The notes beneath the pieces were generated by a model. It ran no database searches. It saw nothing but the letters and a program-made list of their open reading frames with translations, and had not been told where the DNA came from. The position numbers and the translations under genes are program-made. DNA of 64,000 bases. Origin: Oncomelania hupensis (lineage: Eukaryota > Mollusca > Gastropoda > Littorinimorpha > Pomatiopsidae). The stretch is from NCBI GenBank assembly GCA_036898135.1, contig CM072525.1, forward strand, positions 24,071,992-24,135,991. The letters are read 5' to 3'. Shown in pieces: positions 1 to 12,145 of this stretch (position 1 is its first letter; every line of letters starts with the position of its first letter).

Positions 1-502
1 TATTGTTTGGATCAAAGGGACTCACTTTGACCACGCCCTTTGACAGATCTTTTTGACATTCTCATTGAGTGCTGCCACACTGAGAAAAAAATCTTAGAAG
101 AAAAATAACTCTTTATGGAAGTTTAGTTGTTGTTTTTTTTTAATCAATACATTCTGTATTTTGTGTGCCTATTAATACAAAAGGAACTTTTTTTTTTTAA
201 ATTGGCCATCTTATTTATACTTCATTTCTCTTTAGATCTTCCTTTTGTTCTGAAAACAGAGCATGCTGTCTTTGTGAAGAGGTGCGCTCTTTAGAATCGA
301 CGACACCGTGCTTGTGTGTACAGTAAAGAGCATTATTCATTTTTTTTTTAAAATTTTTAAAGCATGTTTTCCAAGTGTGAATGTCTTTAACGTATAATTT
401 ATGTAAGCAATATGTTTAAATCTTGACTCAATTCTTCGTTGAGGGGTAGTTGAAATGTGTTGAACTGAACGGAACTGAATTGATTATCATCATCGGCAAC
501 AT

Positions 503-533
<31 letters not shown>

Positions 534-1059
534 ATCGTCATCATTATCATCAAACTTTTAATATGTCCACTGTTTAATTATCGTCTACCGTTCTTCGCGA
601 ATTAATTTCCTACGGTCGTTAAGAAACCCGATTTTCACATAATACTCGGTTTTGCGAAAGACATCAATGAACGGCCATGCACTTCATCGCTGTCGCTGTG
701 TGAACTGCCAGCAAATATATACACTGTCTTCCACAGCGACGAATCCTCCGTCCATCGTTGTGCACCGTTGAACATCTCCATAGCTTTCATACCTGTTGAA
801 AGGCTTTCATTGTCCGACCGTTGATGCGTGTGTAGGACGGCTTTAACCGACACTGGATTGAGATGTTCTAAAATGACATAACGAGTCCAATGATCCCTTG
901 GTGATATTAAACCAATGCCAGCCAGATAAAGTGAAAAGCCGGAAGTGTGAGAATTTCTTTTTTTTTCCTAACAGAGAAAACTTGGCTTGAAGAGAAAATC
1001 AACGCGACCAAGAGATTTTTTAAAAAGAAAAAAAAAAGCAACACATGATGGTAAGTCAT

Positions 1060-1464
1060 TAAAATGTATTTCCAAACACTCGCACACATATCAACAAAAT
1101 AACAGAGGATTTTCAAAAGTGTTGATGTTGTTGGCGATGTTTTGACTCGGGGTTTTATCCTAACGAAGCCAACAGAAAACGTGAAATGATAACATTAATA
1201 AGCCGAAACTATCTGCAAGCAAAACGCAATTCTTTATTTTTTTTTTAAAATCGGCTCAGGTAATGTTGGTATACAAGGCAAAACGTGTTTAGAAAATACT
1301 GAAGCACGATGACTTTGATCTTTGAGAAAGAGCAAATACGAACGATCTCATTAACATGCTTAGCAGTAGTGAAAGTATTCGCAAAGTATTTACAAACAAA
1401 AGAGATGAATTTACGTTCAGTTATTCTTCAGGCAAAGTAAAAAGTGTGATTTGAACACACACAC

Positions 1465-1503
<39 letters not shown>

Positions 1504-1620
1504 AAATCCGTTCAGACTGAGGTTCTTGAAATACGGCTTTTAATGGACAGACAGAGAGACAGACATAGGGCTCGTTTTGAGTACTGACTAATTCAAAGTA
1601 TTTTCAGACTTATCTGAAAG
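1060..1620 (+). repeat. Diverged dispersed repeat (copy upstream of engrailed)
   Basis: Shares, in the same order, ATGTATTTCCA, AACTATCTGCAAGCAAA, AAAATCGG, AAAACGTGTTTA, GAGAAAGAGCAAA and TTTTGAGTACTGA-type blocks with 29190-29620. Contains a (CA)n tract at 1456-1499. Confidence 0.5.
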
Positions 1621-2126
1621 AAAAGGCAAAGAAAAGAAAAAGGAAAGGAAGGGAGGTAAGCTTATAAAGACTGTATCGCTTCACTCTACACTTGTTTCAG
1701 CTCGCTATAGCTTTTCCTCCCATCATGCTAAGCGGCGCGTGACGTGTTTGGATTAGCAGCCAATCGTTAAGCGCCGTGTGTAATGGGTGTAATACGCGTG
1801 CGCAGACATGAGCGGTGATAGAGTGGCGCCAACTAGCTGGTTCAAAAGGGGATGGAAAGACAGAAAGTGCAAGTTTTTAGGCAGACAGGCAATGTTGGTT
1901 TTGCAATCCAAACACTTCATTAGACGGTTCTTTTCTTTTTGAACTGTATTATCTTATTTGATGTTGATGGAAGATAGCGCGAAGTTTGATGTCGGGCGCG
2001 AGATAGAGCGGAGGAGAGTCCACCCCCCCCCAATCCCTCCACCACCCACCCCTCATACGGAGGTTTGTATAGTCTTCAGATTCAACTGCGGAAAGCAGAT
2101 TGAGGAAACACAGAGCATTAAAACTG

Positions 2127-2199
2127 CACACTGCTTAGCTGAGACTATAGCCTAGGCTTATCTTTGCCTCTTATTGGTGAGTCTCAGTTATGCTGTGTG
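2127..2199. mobile_element. Miniature foldback element, 73 bp
   Basis: Arms CACACTGCTTAGCTGAGACT and AGTCTCAGTTATGCTGTGTG are inverted repeats around a 33-bp loop. Confidence 0.6.
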
Positions 2200-2336
2200 T
2201 TAAAGCGGCACGCTATTTTCTACTTGTTGGCGTTTCAGGAACTTGTAGACAGTATGCTGAACTATATATAACATAGGCCAGTGGTTCGTTCTTCTTTTCC
2301 GTGTGTTATATAGAAATGAGATTGTGACGTTGAACG

Positions 2337-2694
2337 GGCATTTCCTATACCAAACGCATCACCAACGACGAAGTCCGACAGACCATCACGCAAGCCATTG
2401 GACAACACGATGACCTGCTCACAGTGGTGAAGAAACGGAAACTCCGATGGTATGGCCACATCACCAGATCATCAAGCCTTGCAAAGACTATTCTGCAAGG
2501 CACAGTGCAAGGAGGTAGAAGAAGAGGGAGACCGAAAAAGAGGTGGGAGGACAACATTCGAGAATGGACTGGTTTAACACTGAGCGAAGCCATCAGGGCT
2601 GCTGAGGACAGAGAAAGATGGAGTATGCTGGTTAAACGATCATCTGTGGTGCCCCTACGACCTCAGGGTTACGGGATAGGATAGGATATGATAG
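2337..2694 (+). mobile_element. 5'-truncated LINE end (RTE/BovB-like), 11-bp TSD
   Basis: Encodes the last part of a reverse transcriptase ORF (KLRWYGHITRSSSLAKTIL, then RRRGRPKKRW and a DRERW block), the C-terminal module seen in RTE/BovB-type elements, and ends in (GGATA)n. Flanked by GACGTTGAACG at 2326-2336 and 2695-2705. The reading frame of this short remnant is open to 2684. Confidence 0.8.
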
Positions 2695-2924
2695 GACGTT
2701 GAACGAGTTAGAGAAAGTAGGTCTGTTTAAACAGAAGACCGAATCAAAGAAGAAAATTACACGTTGAAGTAGTCCTATCATTATACTGACTTTTTATTTC
2801 ATCAGGAAGTCTTTGTACCCAAATAAAACTGCCAGACTGGGGTAGGCTATATTATGACGACGCCAACAACAACAAAACACGTTTGGGGGTGGGGGGGGGT
2901 AGAGATTTATTTAATGGTTCTTAT

Positions 2925-3235
2925 CTAGCGCTTTTCCAGCTCAAGAGCTGCTCAAGGCGCTGGCCGATACAGGATCTAACTCAAGCGCCCGAGGCGCACA
3001 CTTGCTGTCCTGGGCGCATAGTCTGACGCCCAGACAAACCAGCACAATCTGGGCGAGCGGGGACCGGGGATAAGGGACCTAGTGCCTTGCTGGGGTGTGT
3101 TTGTATTTGTGTAGCTTATAGTGCTCATCCGCCTAGGACATTCTTCAGCGTCAGGATCTGTCAAAGTCCTTCTGCGATGGAATGCGTGTGTGCTCAGACT
3201 AGACCTTGGTTTATACTCTCATCCACTATCCATCC
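2925..3235 (-). mobile_element. SINE family B, head missing
   Basis: Starts with the complement of the tail (AGCGCTTTTCCAGCTCAAGAG, GGCGCTGGCCGATACAGG) and continues through the GGGCGCATAGTCTGACGCCC and CAGCGTCAGGATCTGTCAAA blocks to GACCTTGGTTTATACTCTC. The tRNA head is absent. Confidence 0.65.
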
Positions 3236-3557
3236 ACTAGGTGTGTATGTGGGGTAGGAGAGAGGAAAGGGGGAGACAGGGGGGGAGGGGGAAGTGCTGA
3301 GGATTGACAAAGTGTCTGTGAAATAATGTTTCTGTTGGAAACTCACTGGCACTATAGTTACCGAATGGGGACAGAACAGAAGTAGCCTAGGAGGGGAAGA
3401 GAGTGTGACAGGGGGAGGTGGGGTGTTTGGAGGAGTATGTTATCAGGGTGGGTAGGTGGAGGTAGGGGAGGGGAGAGTGGGAGAGAGAAAGGGGAAGAAA
3501 TGAAGCGCAAACACAAAGAGAGGTGAGAATGTCTCGCGGTATAGGCCTATCATGGGG

Positions 3558-3664
3558 GATTCTGCGTACCTGAGATTCGCCCAAGCTTACTTTCGTCTCA
3601 CAACCAGTGGAGAAGCGATACGTATGCCGTATAAAGCCTCTGCTAGTCTCAGCTACGCAGTGTG
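3558..3664. mobile_element. Miniature foldback element, 107 bp
   Basis: Arms TTCTGCGTACCTGAGATT and TAGTCTCAGCTACGCAGTGT belong to the same family as at 2127; the left arm has decayed. Confidence 0.5.
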
Positions 3665-4341
3665 TCTTCATAGCCCATCTATATATCAATTTATTGTGAT
3701 TTAATACTGCCACTACTAACAAAGGCCTTCTTTCAAAAGTTTTCACAATAATATAAATAATTCTCAATGTTCACTTTAACTGTAATGAACCAAATGAATA
3801 TGGTCTCAGGCGTAAATTCATGAGGTATATATATATATATATATATATAAAAAAATCAGTGGCAAATCCATGCGAATTCTTTCAATATTGATCATCAATG
3901 GGAAAGAATGACCAACCCATTAGAAAAGAAAAACAGCTTGATTGATTAGTGTGAATGAAAAAAAAGAGTGCTTAATGTAAAGAAAAAAGAGAGACGATTA
4001 GTATTATTAGCATGATTACTAAAACGCTCCATCCAGTCCAAAACGAAAACAGGAAAATAGATCGATATTTCCAATGAGACATCGGTATTCCCCCGCAAGC
4101 TAGTGACCCGTGGAGATGGCTCGCGCATCGCACGAGACAAGTGTCTTTGCGGTTCCGGTATGCGCGCGCCTGCACCTGAAAGGGATGTTACTAGTTCCGC
4201 TATTTGCCTCGCAGCGGTAGCCTCCCTTAGGCGGCCATCACTTCAAAGGCGAAGAGGAGAAATAGATGGAGAAATTGACTTGGCTGATTTAGCTAGTGGT
4301 GAGTATTGTGATCACCTGCTGACATCTCTCAGCTCTCTGTG

Positions 4342-4383
<42 letters not shown>

Positions 4384-4439
4384 AGATTGTATAAAATGTT
4401 TCAAATCCAGGAATATTTCACATTCACCTTGCTCCCACA

Positions 4440-4515
4440 TTGGTCTTATTAGTTTTTTGTTACACCCTGCCAGGGCAGCAGTTGTTTGTGCGATCCGGGA
4501 GAGGGCTTCCTGTTC
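4440..4515 (-). mobile_element. Small internal fragment of the same LINE
   Basis: The CAGTTGTTTGTGCGATCC and GAGAGGGCTTCCTGT blocks match the minus strand of the copy at 10105-10808 near its 10670-10715 part. Confidence 0.5.
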
Positions 4516-4937
4516 ATGTATATATATATAGCTATAAATATTAGCTATGTGAACGAACATTCATTGTTTTATTTAATGTGTGTGCAAAAAACCCATTATC
4601 GCTCATTCTCACTATGACAATGAAAGTTTCAGAATTTGACAAAAAGGTATGATTGATCGGTTAAAAATAGTAAGGAGATGTAGATGTGCTTGATTGATTG
4701 ATTGAATGATCGATAACGGATAGTCCCAAGCATGTACTCTAACAGGATACGATGATCAAGGCAGTATAAATATAGTTAGGCATAAGCATGTGAGGAATGA
4801 AAGGATGATGACTTGGTCTACGTCTGTTGACGTAAGCTATTATAGGTGTTGCTGGCAACACTTTGAAACTTGATAGTCTGTTTATAATACATTTTTCAGC
4901 GACCTTTGCCTCAGAGTCACTGCATAGCAGAGTCTGC

Positions 4938-5335
4938 TCGAGACTTACGTCGCCTTTCTATCTGTTGGATCAGCTAGGAATATTTGGACGCTTTCTGCAG
5001 GTGGACACTAGGGCTTCCTATAATTTATTATTAGCATGTAGGCATTTTATTTGTAATGAGTTTTTTGATAATTTATAATGATGTTTGTATCTATTTTGTT
5101 TTTGTAACGGGGTTCGATAATAAGTTGGGGTTGAAGCCTCAGCCGTCCCCTGCGTGGGATGTCTTTTTGTAAAGTGACTGGCTGGTTGAGGGATTCAGTT
5201 TTCCCCACTTAGGGTTGTTTTCAGCAAAAAAGATCTTTTATGCGGATTGGGGGTTTTGTCCAAAGGTCCTGATGTGGCTCGGAAGAGTCCGCTGGACCTT
5301 CCTAAAGCAACAATTATGTTAATGTAATGTAATGG
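4938..5335 (+). mobile_element. Family X repeat, 3' part
   Basis: Shares GTTGGATCAGCT, ACTAGGGCTTCCTAT, CTCAGCCGTCCCCTGCGTGG and AAGAGTCCGCTGGACC blocks with the longer copies. Ends in an (AATGT)n-like tail. Confidence 0.7.
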
Positions 5336-5514
5336 TAAACCTCGACTAGTCTCAGCTACACGATATGTGCTTCGCGTGTGTGTGTATTATTTTAGAGGTA
5401 GGACTTACTACACTTTCTAGTGGTCTACTAAGGAAGAATTATCCATTAAGATGCTAAACCTGTTGTACCCCAAAGTACACTTTTGGTCTACAACTGTGCT
5501 CGGTTTTTTCAAGT

Positions 5515-5860
5515 GTCTTCTTTCGTTCTTTCTTTCTTTCTTTCTTTCATTCTTTCTTTCTTTCTTATCCTTGGTTTCTTTCTTCGTTTTTTCTGTTCTT
5601 TTCTTTCGTTCCGTTATTTATTTCTTCGTTTACTTTCTTTAATTTTTCCTGGTTTCTTTGGTTTTCTTTTCTGTTTACGCCTTTCTTTTCTTTCTTTCTT
5701 TTTTCCTTCTGACTTTTTCCCCTTACCTTTTCTTTCTTTCTTTCCTTTTTCCTTTTTTCTTTCTCGTTCCTTATTAATTTTCTTTCTTTCTTTGCTTTCC
5801 TTTTCTTTATTTCTTTCTCTCTTTCTTTTTTTTCCTAATTTTTCCTTGCTTTTTGCTACC
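5515..5860 (+). repeat. CTTT-rich polypyrimidine stretch
   Basis: Imperfect (CTTT)n over about 350 bp; gives spurious Phe/Ser/Leu-rich ORFs. Confidence 0.85.
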
Positions 5861-5926
5861 TTTGTTTTTTTTGTCGGTTTTGCTCGCTTTCAGCTTGTTT
5901 AGACTCGTCCGCTATACAAGCAAGTT

Positions 5927-5927
5927 C

Positions 5928-5992
<65 letters not shown>

Positions 5993-6055
5993 GTAGGCTT
6001 GTATAGCGCGGTACCCCAGCTCAGAGCTGGGCTCACCGCTCTTAACATAGGATAT
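5927..6055 (-). mobile_element. SINE-like tail with long (AAT)n
   Basis: An (ATA)n tract of about 65 bp is followed by AGTAGGCTTGTATAGCGCGG and a GCTCAGAGCTGGGCTC palindrome, the complement of a GCGCTATACAAG tail plus poly(ATT). Head not recognised. Confidence 0.4.
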
Positions 6056-6674
6056 ATAATTATTAGATAAGATAGTACACCGATCAGAACAGACATATGA
6101 ACAATAAAAACACAGTATGCAAGCATTCACACCAACCGTACTCGCAAAAGCATACAAGGGAACATCATATACAATACACTTCACGTCACGCGCATAATAA
6201 AAAAATATTACTTTGAAAATGCAAAAGGCATATTAGATACTAATAAGATAATAAAATCTGAGAATTCCTATAGCAGAACTCTCTAGAGCGGGTAGATCTA
6301 ATTTTAAATTCCTAATAATAGAGACTAAGCAGGAGCGGGGGAAGAGGTAGGTGGGGCGGAAGAGGGGAGGGGGAAGGGAGAGGGTCCCATTCATTCTATC
6401 CCCCCACCCCCACCTTCACCCCTCTTTAAAGAAAAAAGAAATTCATTCTTTCAGTATCCTGATCCTGTATAGCTACCGAAAATACAGAATAAAAACTCGA
6501 AAAATAAAATGTCTGTTCAAACTGTTGGACTGTATTTTCTCTCCTATTTATTTATTTATGCACAACTTTGTAATAGTAAGTTGTACACTATATTTTTTTC
6601 ACTATCATCATCATGATCATAGTCACCATCATCATCATCGTCGTCGTCATCGTCTTCACCTTCTTTAATCCTTC

Positions 6675-6900
6675 TTATATTATTATGTAGCGCTTTTCCA
6701 GCATAAGATCTGCTCAAGGCCCTAGCCGAGGCGCCCACTTGCATCCTTTAGGCGCCTCGTCGAGACGCCCAGACAACTGAGCACAATCCTTGGCGGTCGG
6801 GTACGGGTATGAGGGAGAATAGACCTAGTGGTTGCTGGGTGTGTTTGCTAGCACTCGCCCGATCTCGGATTTAGTTATGTGCGTCTTTTACTTGTTTGAG
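6675..6900 (-). mobile_element. SINE family B, head missing
   Basis: Tail complement TAGCGCTTTTCCAGC, a TCTGCTCAAGGCCCTAGCCG block, an ACGCCCAGACAACTGAGCAC block and a TGCTGGGTGTGTTTGC block, in family B order. Confidence 0.6.
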
Positions 6901-7080
6901 TGTCCAAGACCCTCTGCAAACTGCTTTGAGATGTTCTCATAGCCTCTTCTCTCCATCACCGAAGAGAATTATAACAAACAATTTTCTCGGCTACGGCACT
7001 ATCAGCCTCATCAACAGCCGAAGCCTAATTATAGCCATTACCCCCTCTAATCACTTTCTCTGTCTAGCGCCAGCTAACCC

Positions 7081-7115
<35 letters not shown>

Positions 7116-7180
7116 ATTGGAGCAAGCGGTAAACTTCAAAGAGAAGACTCCCAACACCCACAGATCGATCATCTCACACT

Positions 7181-7320
7181 AAACTCCGCCCACTGAGCGG
7201 GTTTCAAAAAGCGGGCGCTTTACTGCCAAGTACAGTTCCGCCTACTTTGTTGGAGTCGTATTGAGTTAAGTTCCGCCCTATGAGCGCATCGTGAACACCT
7301 ACGGCTCCACCTACATGGCG
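7181..7320 (+). promoter_or_regulatory. Cluster of CCGCC-type motifs upstream of engrailed
   Basis: Four related motifs lie within 135 bp: TCCGCCCAC at 7185, TTCCGCCTAC at 7236, TTCCGCCCTA at 7271 and CTCCACCTAC at 7305, in locally GC-richer DNA about 0.7-0.8 kb before the engrailed ATG. They resemble Sp/KLF-type boxes. A promoter-proximal role is inference from position only; they could equally be a decayed repeat. Confidence 0.3.
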
Positions 7321-8011
7321 TTTGACGGACAAGACGAGCGGCCCTAAAAACTGAGTGGCTCGAAGGTGAGAAGAAAGAGGCTGGCTTTACGCTGTTCGTA
7401 ACTGCCGTGGAAATTAAGCTGCTTTGAAGAAGTGAAAGGCATAAAGCGAAAGTGTTTAGAGAAAGAGGGACCGAGCCTTGCGTGACAAAAGCCAGGCGAG
7501 TGAAAGAGAGATTGGTGACTTCCAATGTTTCTCATCTTCTGTGATCACTTGTTGAATGAAACGCAGTCAGTGGATCTCAGTTGAAAGGAAACACATTCAA
7601 ATCATCGTTTTAATCTGTAACAGTGCACTGTATTCAGGTGGTAAAAAAAAAAACCCACAACAAACAACATCAAACTGTCGCTCATGTGACAGTTTATAAA
7701 CAATATTTCTTCTTTTGTTTTATAATTGACGAACATCTTTGACAAAATGACAAAACTTTCAAACTGTGGTCTTGAATAAACAGTTGTGATGTCCCTCAAG
7801 TTAAGATTTGTTAATTAACTGTACATAAATAATTATAGATTGATGTGTGATTTTTTCATACACTCCTGAATCAGAAAATAAAGACTGAAAATACTGTGGA
7901 AAAATCTTATGAAGGAACAGATTCAAAATATAGGCCTACATTAAAATAAAACGGGCATTCGTTTGTTTTGTTTTTTTTAAACAAAAGACTTTATAAACTA
8001 AGCCATCCATC
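7321..8011 (+). other. Likely engrailed 5' flank or 5' UTR, no other gene seen
   Basis: Mostly unique sequence with no recognisable transposable element, ending in a Kozak-neutral ATCATG start. An in-frame stop at 7994 closes the leader. The transcription start cannot be placed by eye. Confidence 0.35.
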
Positions 8012-9158
8012 ATGGTGTTGTCATCTGATCAGATCAAACAAGAGAAGGACGACGATGAAAACATCGATGTCACATCGATTCCGTCATCATCATCATCATC
8101 GTCGTCGTCGTCTTTGAACGGTAGTAGTAGTAGTAATAGTGAAACATCCGTTTCCTTGGAAAGGGACAACGTTAAAACATTTTGCTTCGACGAAGTCTCG
8201 GTGAATGATGTGACAGGAGGAGAGAAAGAAGAACAAGACGCAGCGATTCTCAAACACACAGAGAATGACAGACTTAAAGAATTACTCAGAAGTTCAGACA
8301 GGAAAAGAGACAGAGAAATGGAATTTTGTGCATCTGTTGACCAAAGTGTTCACCCTCATCATCATCATCATTATCATCATCATCATCATCGTCATTATCA
8401 TAAAAACAGAAGCGACGAAAGTGATAGCGAAAACGGTCCCAGTTACAAGAGAACCACAAACTTTACAATCGATGAGATTCTACGCTCCGATTTCGGTCAA
8501 AAGAGATTTCGTCTCCATGACAACAGCGACGCCGCGTTGTTAGGCAACAAACTCTTGGCTCACAGTATTTTGTCCTCTCATCGATATCAGCATCAGATTT
8601 CGTCAACGTCCTCGATGTTGTCATCGCCGTTTCCATCAGGGCAGTCGTCGTTTGCGTCGCTGCCGCCGTCGTTGCTGTTCTCCCCTTTCATCGGCTTTCC
8701 ATCATCGCCAGTGTCTCGATTTTCGTCGTCAGTGTTATCAGCGTTTTCCTCGCCGGCATCATCATCGGCATTTTCTTGGAAACAGACGTCTGGGAAGAAG
8801 CTTGACCATCTAGACAGCCACCCACATCATCAACAACACCAGCAGCAGCAGCACCAGACCCGCCAGCATCAGGCTTCCAGGCCCTCCACCAACATTTCCC
8901 GCCCCAGTTTCTCTTTGACCACAACTCCACCCCCCTCTCCAGAGTCTACGTCATCCCTGTCTCCTACGTCATCCACCACGTCATCCAAGAAGTCGTCATC
9001 CAAGAAACAAGATGCACCATCATCAAGAGCAGTGACGCCTAAAGGGGCGGTGCCTGACGTCACCAAGAACGAAGATTCGAACAAGGGAACCTCGGACAAT
9101 CAGCTGCAGTGGCCTGCCTGGGTATACTGCACACGTTACTCTGATAGACCTTCTTCCG
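8012..9158 (+). CDS. en: Engrailed homeobox transcription factor, exon 1 (N-terminus, EH1, EH2)
   Basis: First coding exon of an Engrailed-class transcriptional repressor acting in the nucleus. It encodes residues 1-382 and the first base of codon 383. The start ATG is preceded by an in-frame TAA at 7994-7996, so the start is well bounded. Residues 151-162 (FTIDEILRSDFG) are the EH1 motif, which recruits Groucho/TLE corepressors in this family. Residues 367-383 (WPAWVYCTRYSDRPSSG) are EH2, whose tryptophans contact Exd/Pbx. Between them the protein is low complexity: poly-Ser near 25-34, a His-rich run at about 115-130, Ser/Pro-rich stretches and a Gln/His run at about 268-290. The exon ends at CCG|GTGAGC, a good donor in phase 1. 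The reading frame stays open to 9652, but only through the (ATC)n and (CTA)n repeats of the intron, which I reject as coding. The EH1+EH2 pairing makes the call near certain; orthology versus a second engrailed paralogue is not settled. Confidence 0.95.
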
Positions 9159-9178
9159 GTGAGCCCTTCTTCTTCTCC

Positions 9179-9179
<1 letters not shown>

Positions 9180-9256
<77 letters not shown>

Positions 9257-9529
9257 GTTGTCGTCATCATAATCAACATAATCTTCATCATCATCATAAT
9301 CTTCTTCTTCTTCTTCACCATCATCTTCATCATCATCATCATCTTTATCATCATCATCATCTTTATCATCATCATCATCATCTTCATCACCATCATCATA
9401 TTACTACTACTACTACTACTACTTGAACTAGACCTACTACTACTAGGCTTACTACTACTACTAGGCCTATTAGGCCTACTACTACTACTACTACTAATAA
9501 TAATAATTTGTCATCATTATAACAATAAC

Positions 9530-9601
<72 letters not shown>

Positions 9602-9602
9602 T
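9180..9602 (+). repeat. Trinucleotide repeats at the start of engrailed intron 1
   Basis: (ATC)n at 9180-9256, mixed ATC/CTT, (CTA)n at about 9400-9500 and (AAT)n at 9532-9602. They begin about 20 bp after the donor and keep one frame open, which gives an artificial extension of exon 1. Confidence 0.9.
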
Positions 9603-10104
9603 TCTTAAGTAAATCAGGTCAAAGCGCAGATGTCAAATTTCAATATTTGTAGGTATCGCTATATAGTGGCTGACCTACCTTTTATCAGTGATTATAGCTT
9701 TTCAACAGGCCATTTTTTTAATTGAATGCGCGTCTTTGTTTGTCTCCAATTACATCGATTGAAGTATAAATCGGTGCTAGGTAGCTGCTGGTACTGCCAT
9801 ATGCTTATTATGTCCACGATTCTTCCACATTCCTAGTTGATTGATTACGAAGGCAGCCGTCTTCCGTATGCGTAGGTGTGTGTGGGTGGGTGTGTGTGTG
9901 TGTGTGGGGGGGGGGGGTGTGCGTGTGTGTGTGTGGTGGTGTGCGTGTGTGTTAAAGTTTTATGCTCCTACTTCTCACCGCTCCTTCACTATACTCATCC
10001 AACCTCTTCCACATCCACCCTAGTCTTCATCCCATCCCTCTTCTTCCCTCTCCCCACCGTCTTTCATCCTCCCTCTCCCCACCGTCTTTCATCCCACTCC
10101 TTTT

Positions 10105-10808
10105 TCATTCCCGCTTAACCTATCCTATCCTATCCTATCCTATCCTATCCTATCCCATAACTCGAAGGTCGTTGTTGCACCACAGAGGATCGTTCAACCA
10201 GCGCACTCCATCTTTCTCTGTCCTCAGCAACCCGCATGGCTTCGCTCAGTGTCAAGCCAGTCCATTCTCGAATGTTGTCATCTCATCTCTTTTTCTGTCT
10301 CCCTCTTCTTTTACCTCCTTGCACCGTGCCTTGCCGGATGGTCGTTGCAAGGCCTGATGCTCTGGTGAGGTGGCAATATCATCGGAGTTTCAGGTTCTTC
10401 ACCACGGTGAGTATGTCATCGTTTTGCTCAATGATTTGTGTGATGGTCTGTCGAACTTCGTTGTTGGTGATGTGCTGGGTATAGCAAATGCCCAGAAGTC
10501 TTCTGTAGCACCTCATCTCCATGCTTTGTATTCTTAGTTGTAGATCTGCTGTGAGGGTCCATTTTCCCCAAGCGTATAGGAAGATGGAGATGACAAGGGA
10601 GAGCAGCAGCCTTACATTAGAATGTAGATGATGGTCCTGTCTTTCCAAATGGGCTTCAACCTTGTCAAGGCCGCAGTTGTTTGTGCGATCCTAGAGAGGA
10701 CTTCCTGTCGGGACCCATTGTCTGATACAATGGCTCCTAAATATTTGAAGCCATGCACTGTGTGGAGGGAGTGGCCTTGGACTTTGATGTCCATGTTGAT
10801 GCCCAACC
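10105..10808 (-). mobile_element. 5'-truncated LINE end (same family), longest antisense copy
   Basis: Minus strand, with a (TATCC)n tail at 10120-10155. It encodes, with frameshifts, FKYLGAIVSDNGSRQEVLS, a W-K-D block, the LTADLQLRIQSMEMRCYRR segment and the same C-terminal tail. It lies 1 kb into engrailed intron 1. Confidence 0.8.
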
Positions 10809-11852
10809 TAGCTCTCTCTCTTCGATCAACGCTCTGTCTCTCCTATCCACTCCCCCTTCTCCCTCCTCACACTCCCTTTCCTCCATCCACCTTTCATTCC
10901 CCTCACTGCATCTCATCGCCTCGTCATCGTCTGTCATCTGTTTAGCCGCTGCAAGGAGACTGTCAAATTAACCCATATATTACAAGCCATTAACTCATTT
11001 ATTACAAGCCTCTCCGTGACAGTCTCTTCCGTTAAACAGGGGCTGTTTCGGGCCTTACGGGCATTGCTCCGCACAGTTGATGACGGGAGCTTGACTGAAG
11101 TCAACACCAATTAATGCACCTGGAAGCTTCAGAGGTGAAGGGTACATGCACAGCAGCCATACAGCGTAGTTCGGGCACTAGACGAGAACTGCTCCCTCTG
11201 TTGCTGTAGGCCCGGGACTCACGGCACTGTTCAGTCGCAGGGAGGTGCAGTAGGCCCTTCTGAAGAATAGTTCATACAGCGTAGCTGAGACACGCAGAGT
11301 ACAACGCCTATTGCAATAATGCCGACTAGACTATTCATTCCGTTTAAACTCATTTAGTTTATTGAATTTTTTTAATTTTTTGAGAGAGCTTTAAAAGCTC
11401 AAAAGCTTAAGACCCTAGCCGAAAATAAAATCGAACCCCAGCCTCCCAAGGCGCTAATTTGCTGCTTGACGTGCACTGTCTTACGTCCCAAACAGCTTAA
11501 ACGAAATGAAGGATTAACATAAAGAAACCTTTCAGGAGCCTGTCAGCAATTAAGATTTATCAGTACGATTAAGACCAGTGACAGAAATATGACTATAGCA
11601 TGAAATTGATATTATAAAGATATTATAAAGATATTATTAAGACCATTAAAAGATTAGTAAGATTAGGAAACAGTAAAGGTTATTGCGACAGACACGTTAC
11701 TCGGAAAATATAAATTTGCCCCTTATTTAAAGGATTTAAAGAAAACTTAAAATAAAAGATCATTGAATACGTAGCAGTAAAAGTTATTGCGACTAAAATA
11801 CTACTAGGATATCAGTATAAACAGTTACATGATTTAAAAGAAAGTTGGTAAA

Positions 11853-12145
11853 AGGTAAAGGTAAAGGTAGTCCCATAGCCTTGTGGCCGTAGGGGAGCGT
11901 AATGTTGGAGATCACACTTATCTTAGGCCAGCGTAATGAAAGTGATGCCCATCTCTCTCCCTCGCTGCTTTACCTTCCCCACCCTTAAGAGAGTAGGTAC
12001 TCAGTCACAGTTGAGTCAACTGGGGGCGTTGTTATTTGTCGCTTCACGTTTTGCGGTCACCCATCCAAGTGCTATCCGCACTGGACGGTGCTTAACTTGC
12101 GACACAGTAGCGAGTGCTCCAACCACTGCGCTATCCGACACCCCT
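11853..12145 (-). mobile_element. 5S rRNA-type SINE (tRNA/5S chimera), copy 1
   Basis: On the minus strand it starts GGGTGTCGGATAGCGCAGTG, with a tRNA box A-like stretch (TAGCGCAGTGGTTGG), then a 5S rRNA-like internal promoter: AAGTTAAGCACCGTC and AGCACTTGGATGGGTGACCG, the latter essentially the 5S box C. A non-rRNA body follows and the tail is (ACCTTT)n. It lies antisense in engrailed intron 1. Confidence 0.8.

Noticed and set aside
5483..5902. A 139-codon Phe-rich putative membrane protein
   Set aside because: Produced by imperfect (CTTT)n; no start context or conserved features.
9159..9652. Extension of the engrailed exon 1 frame into an Ile/Leu/Asn-rich tail
   Set aside because: It lies after a good splice donor and is encoded only by trinucleotide repeats; exon 2 joins exactly at 9158.
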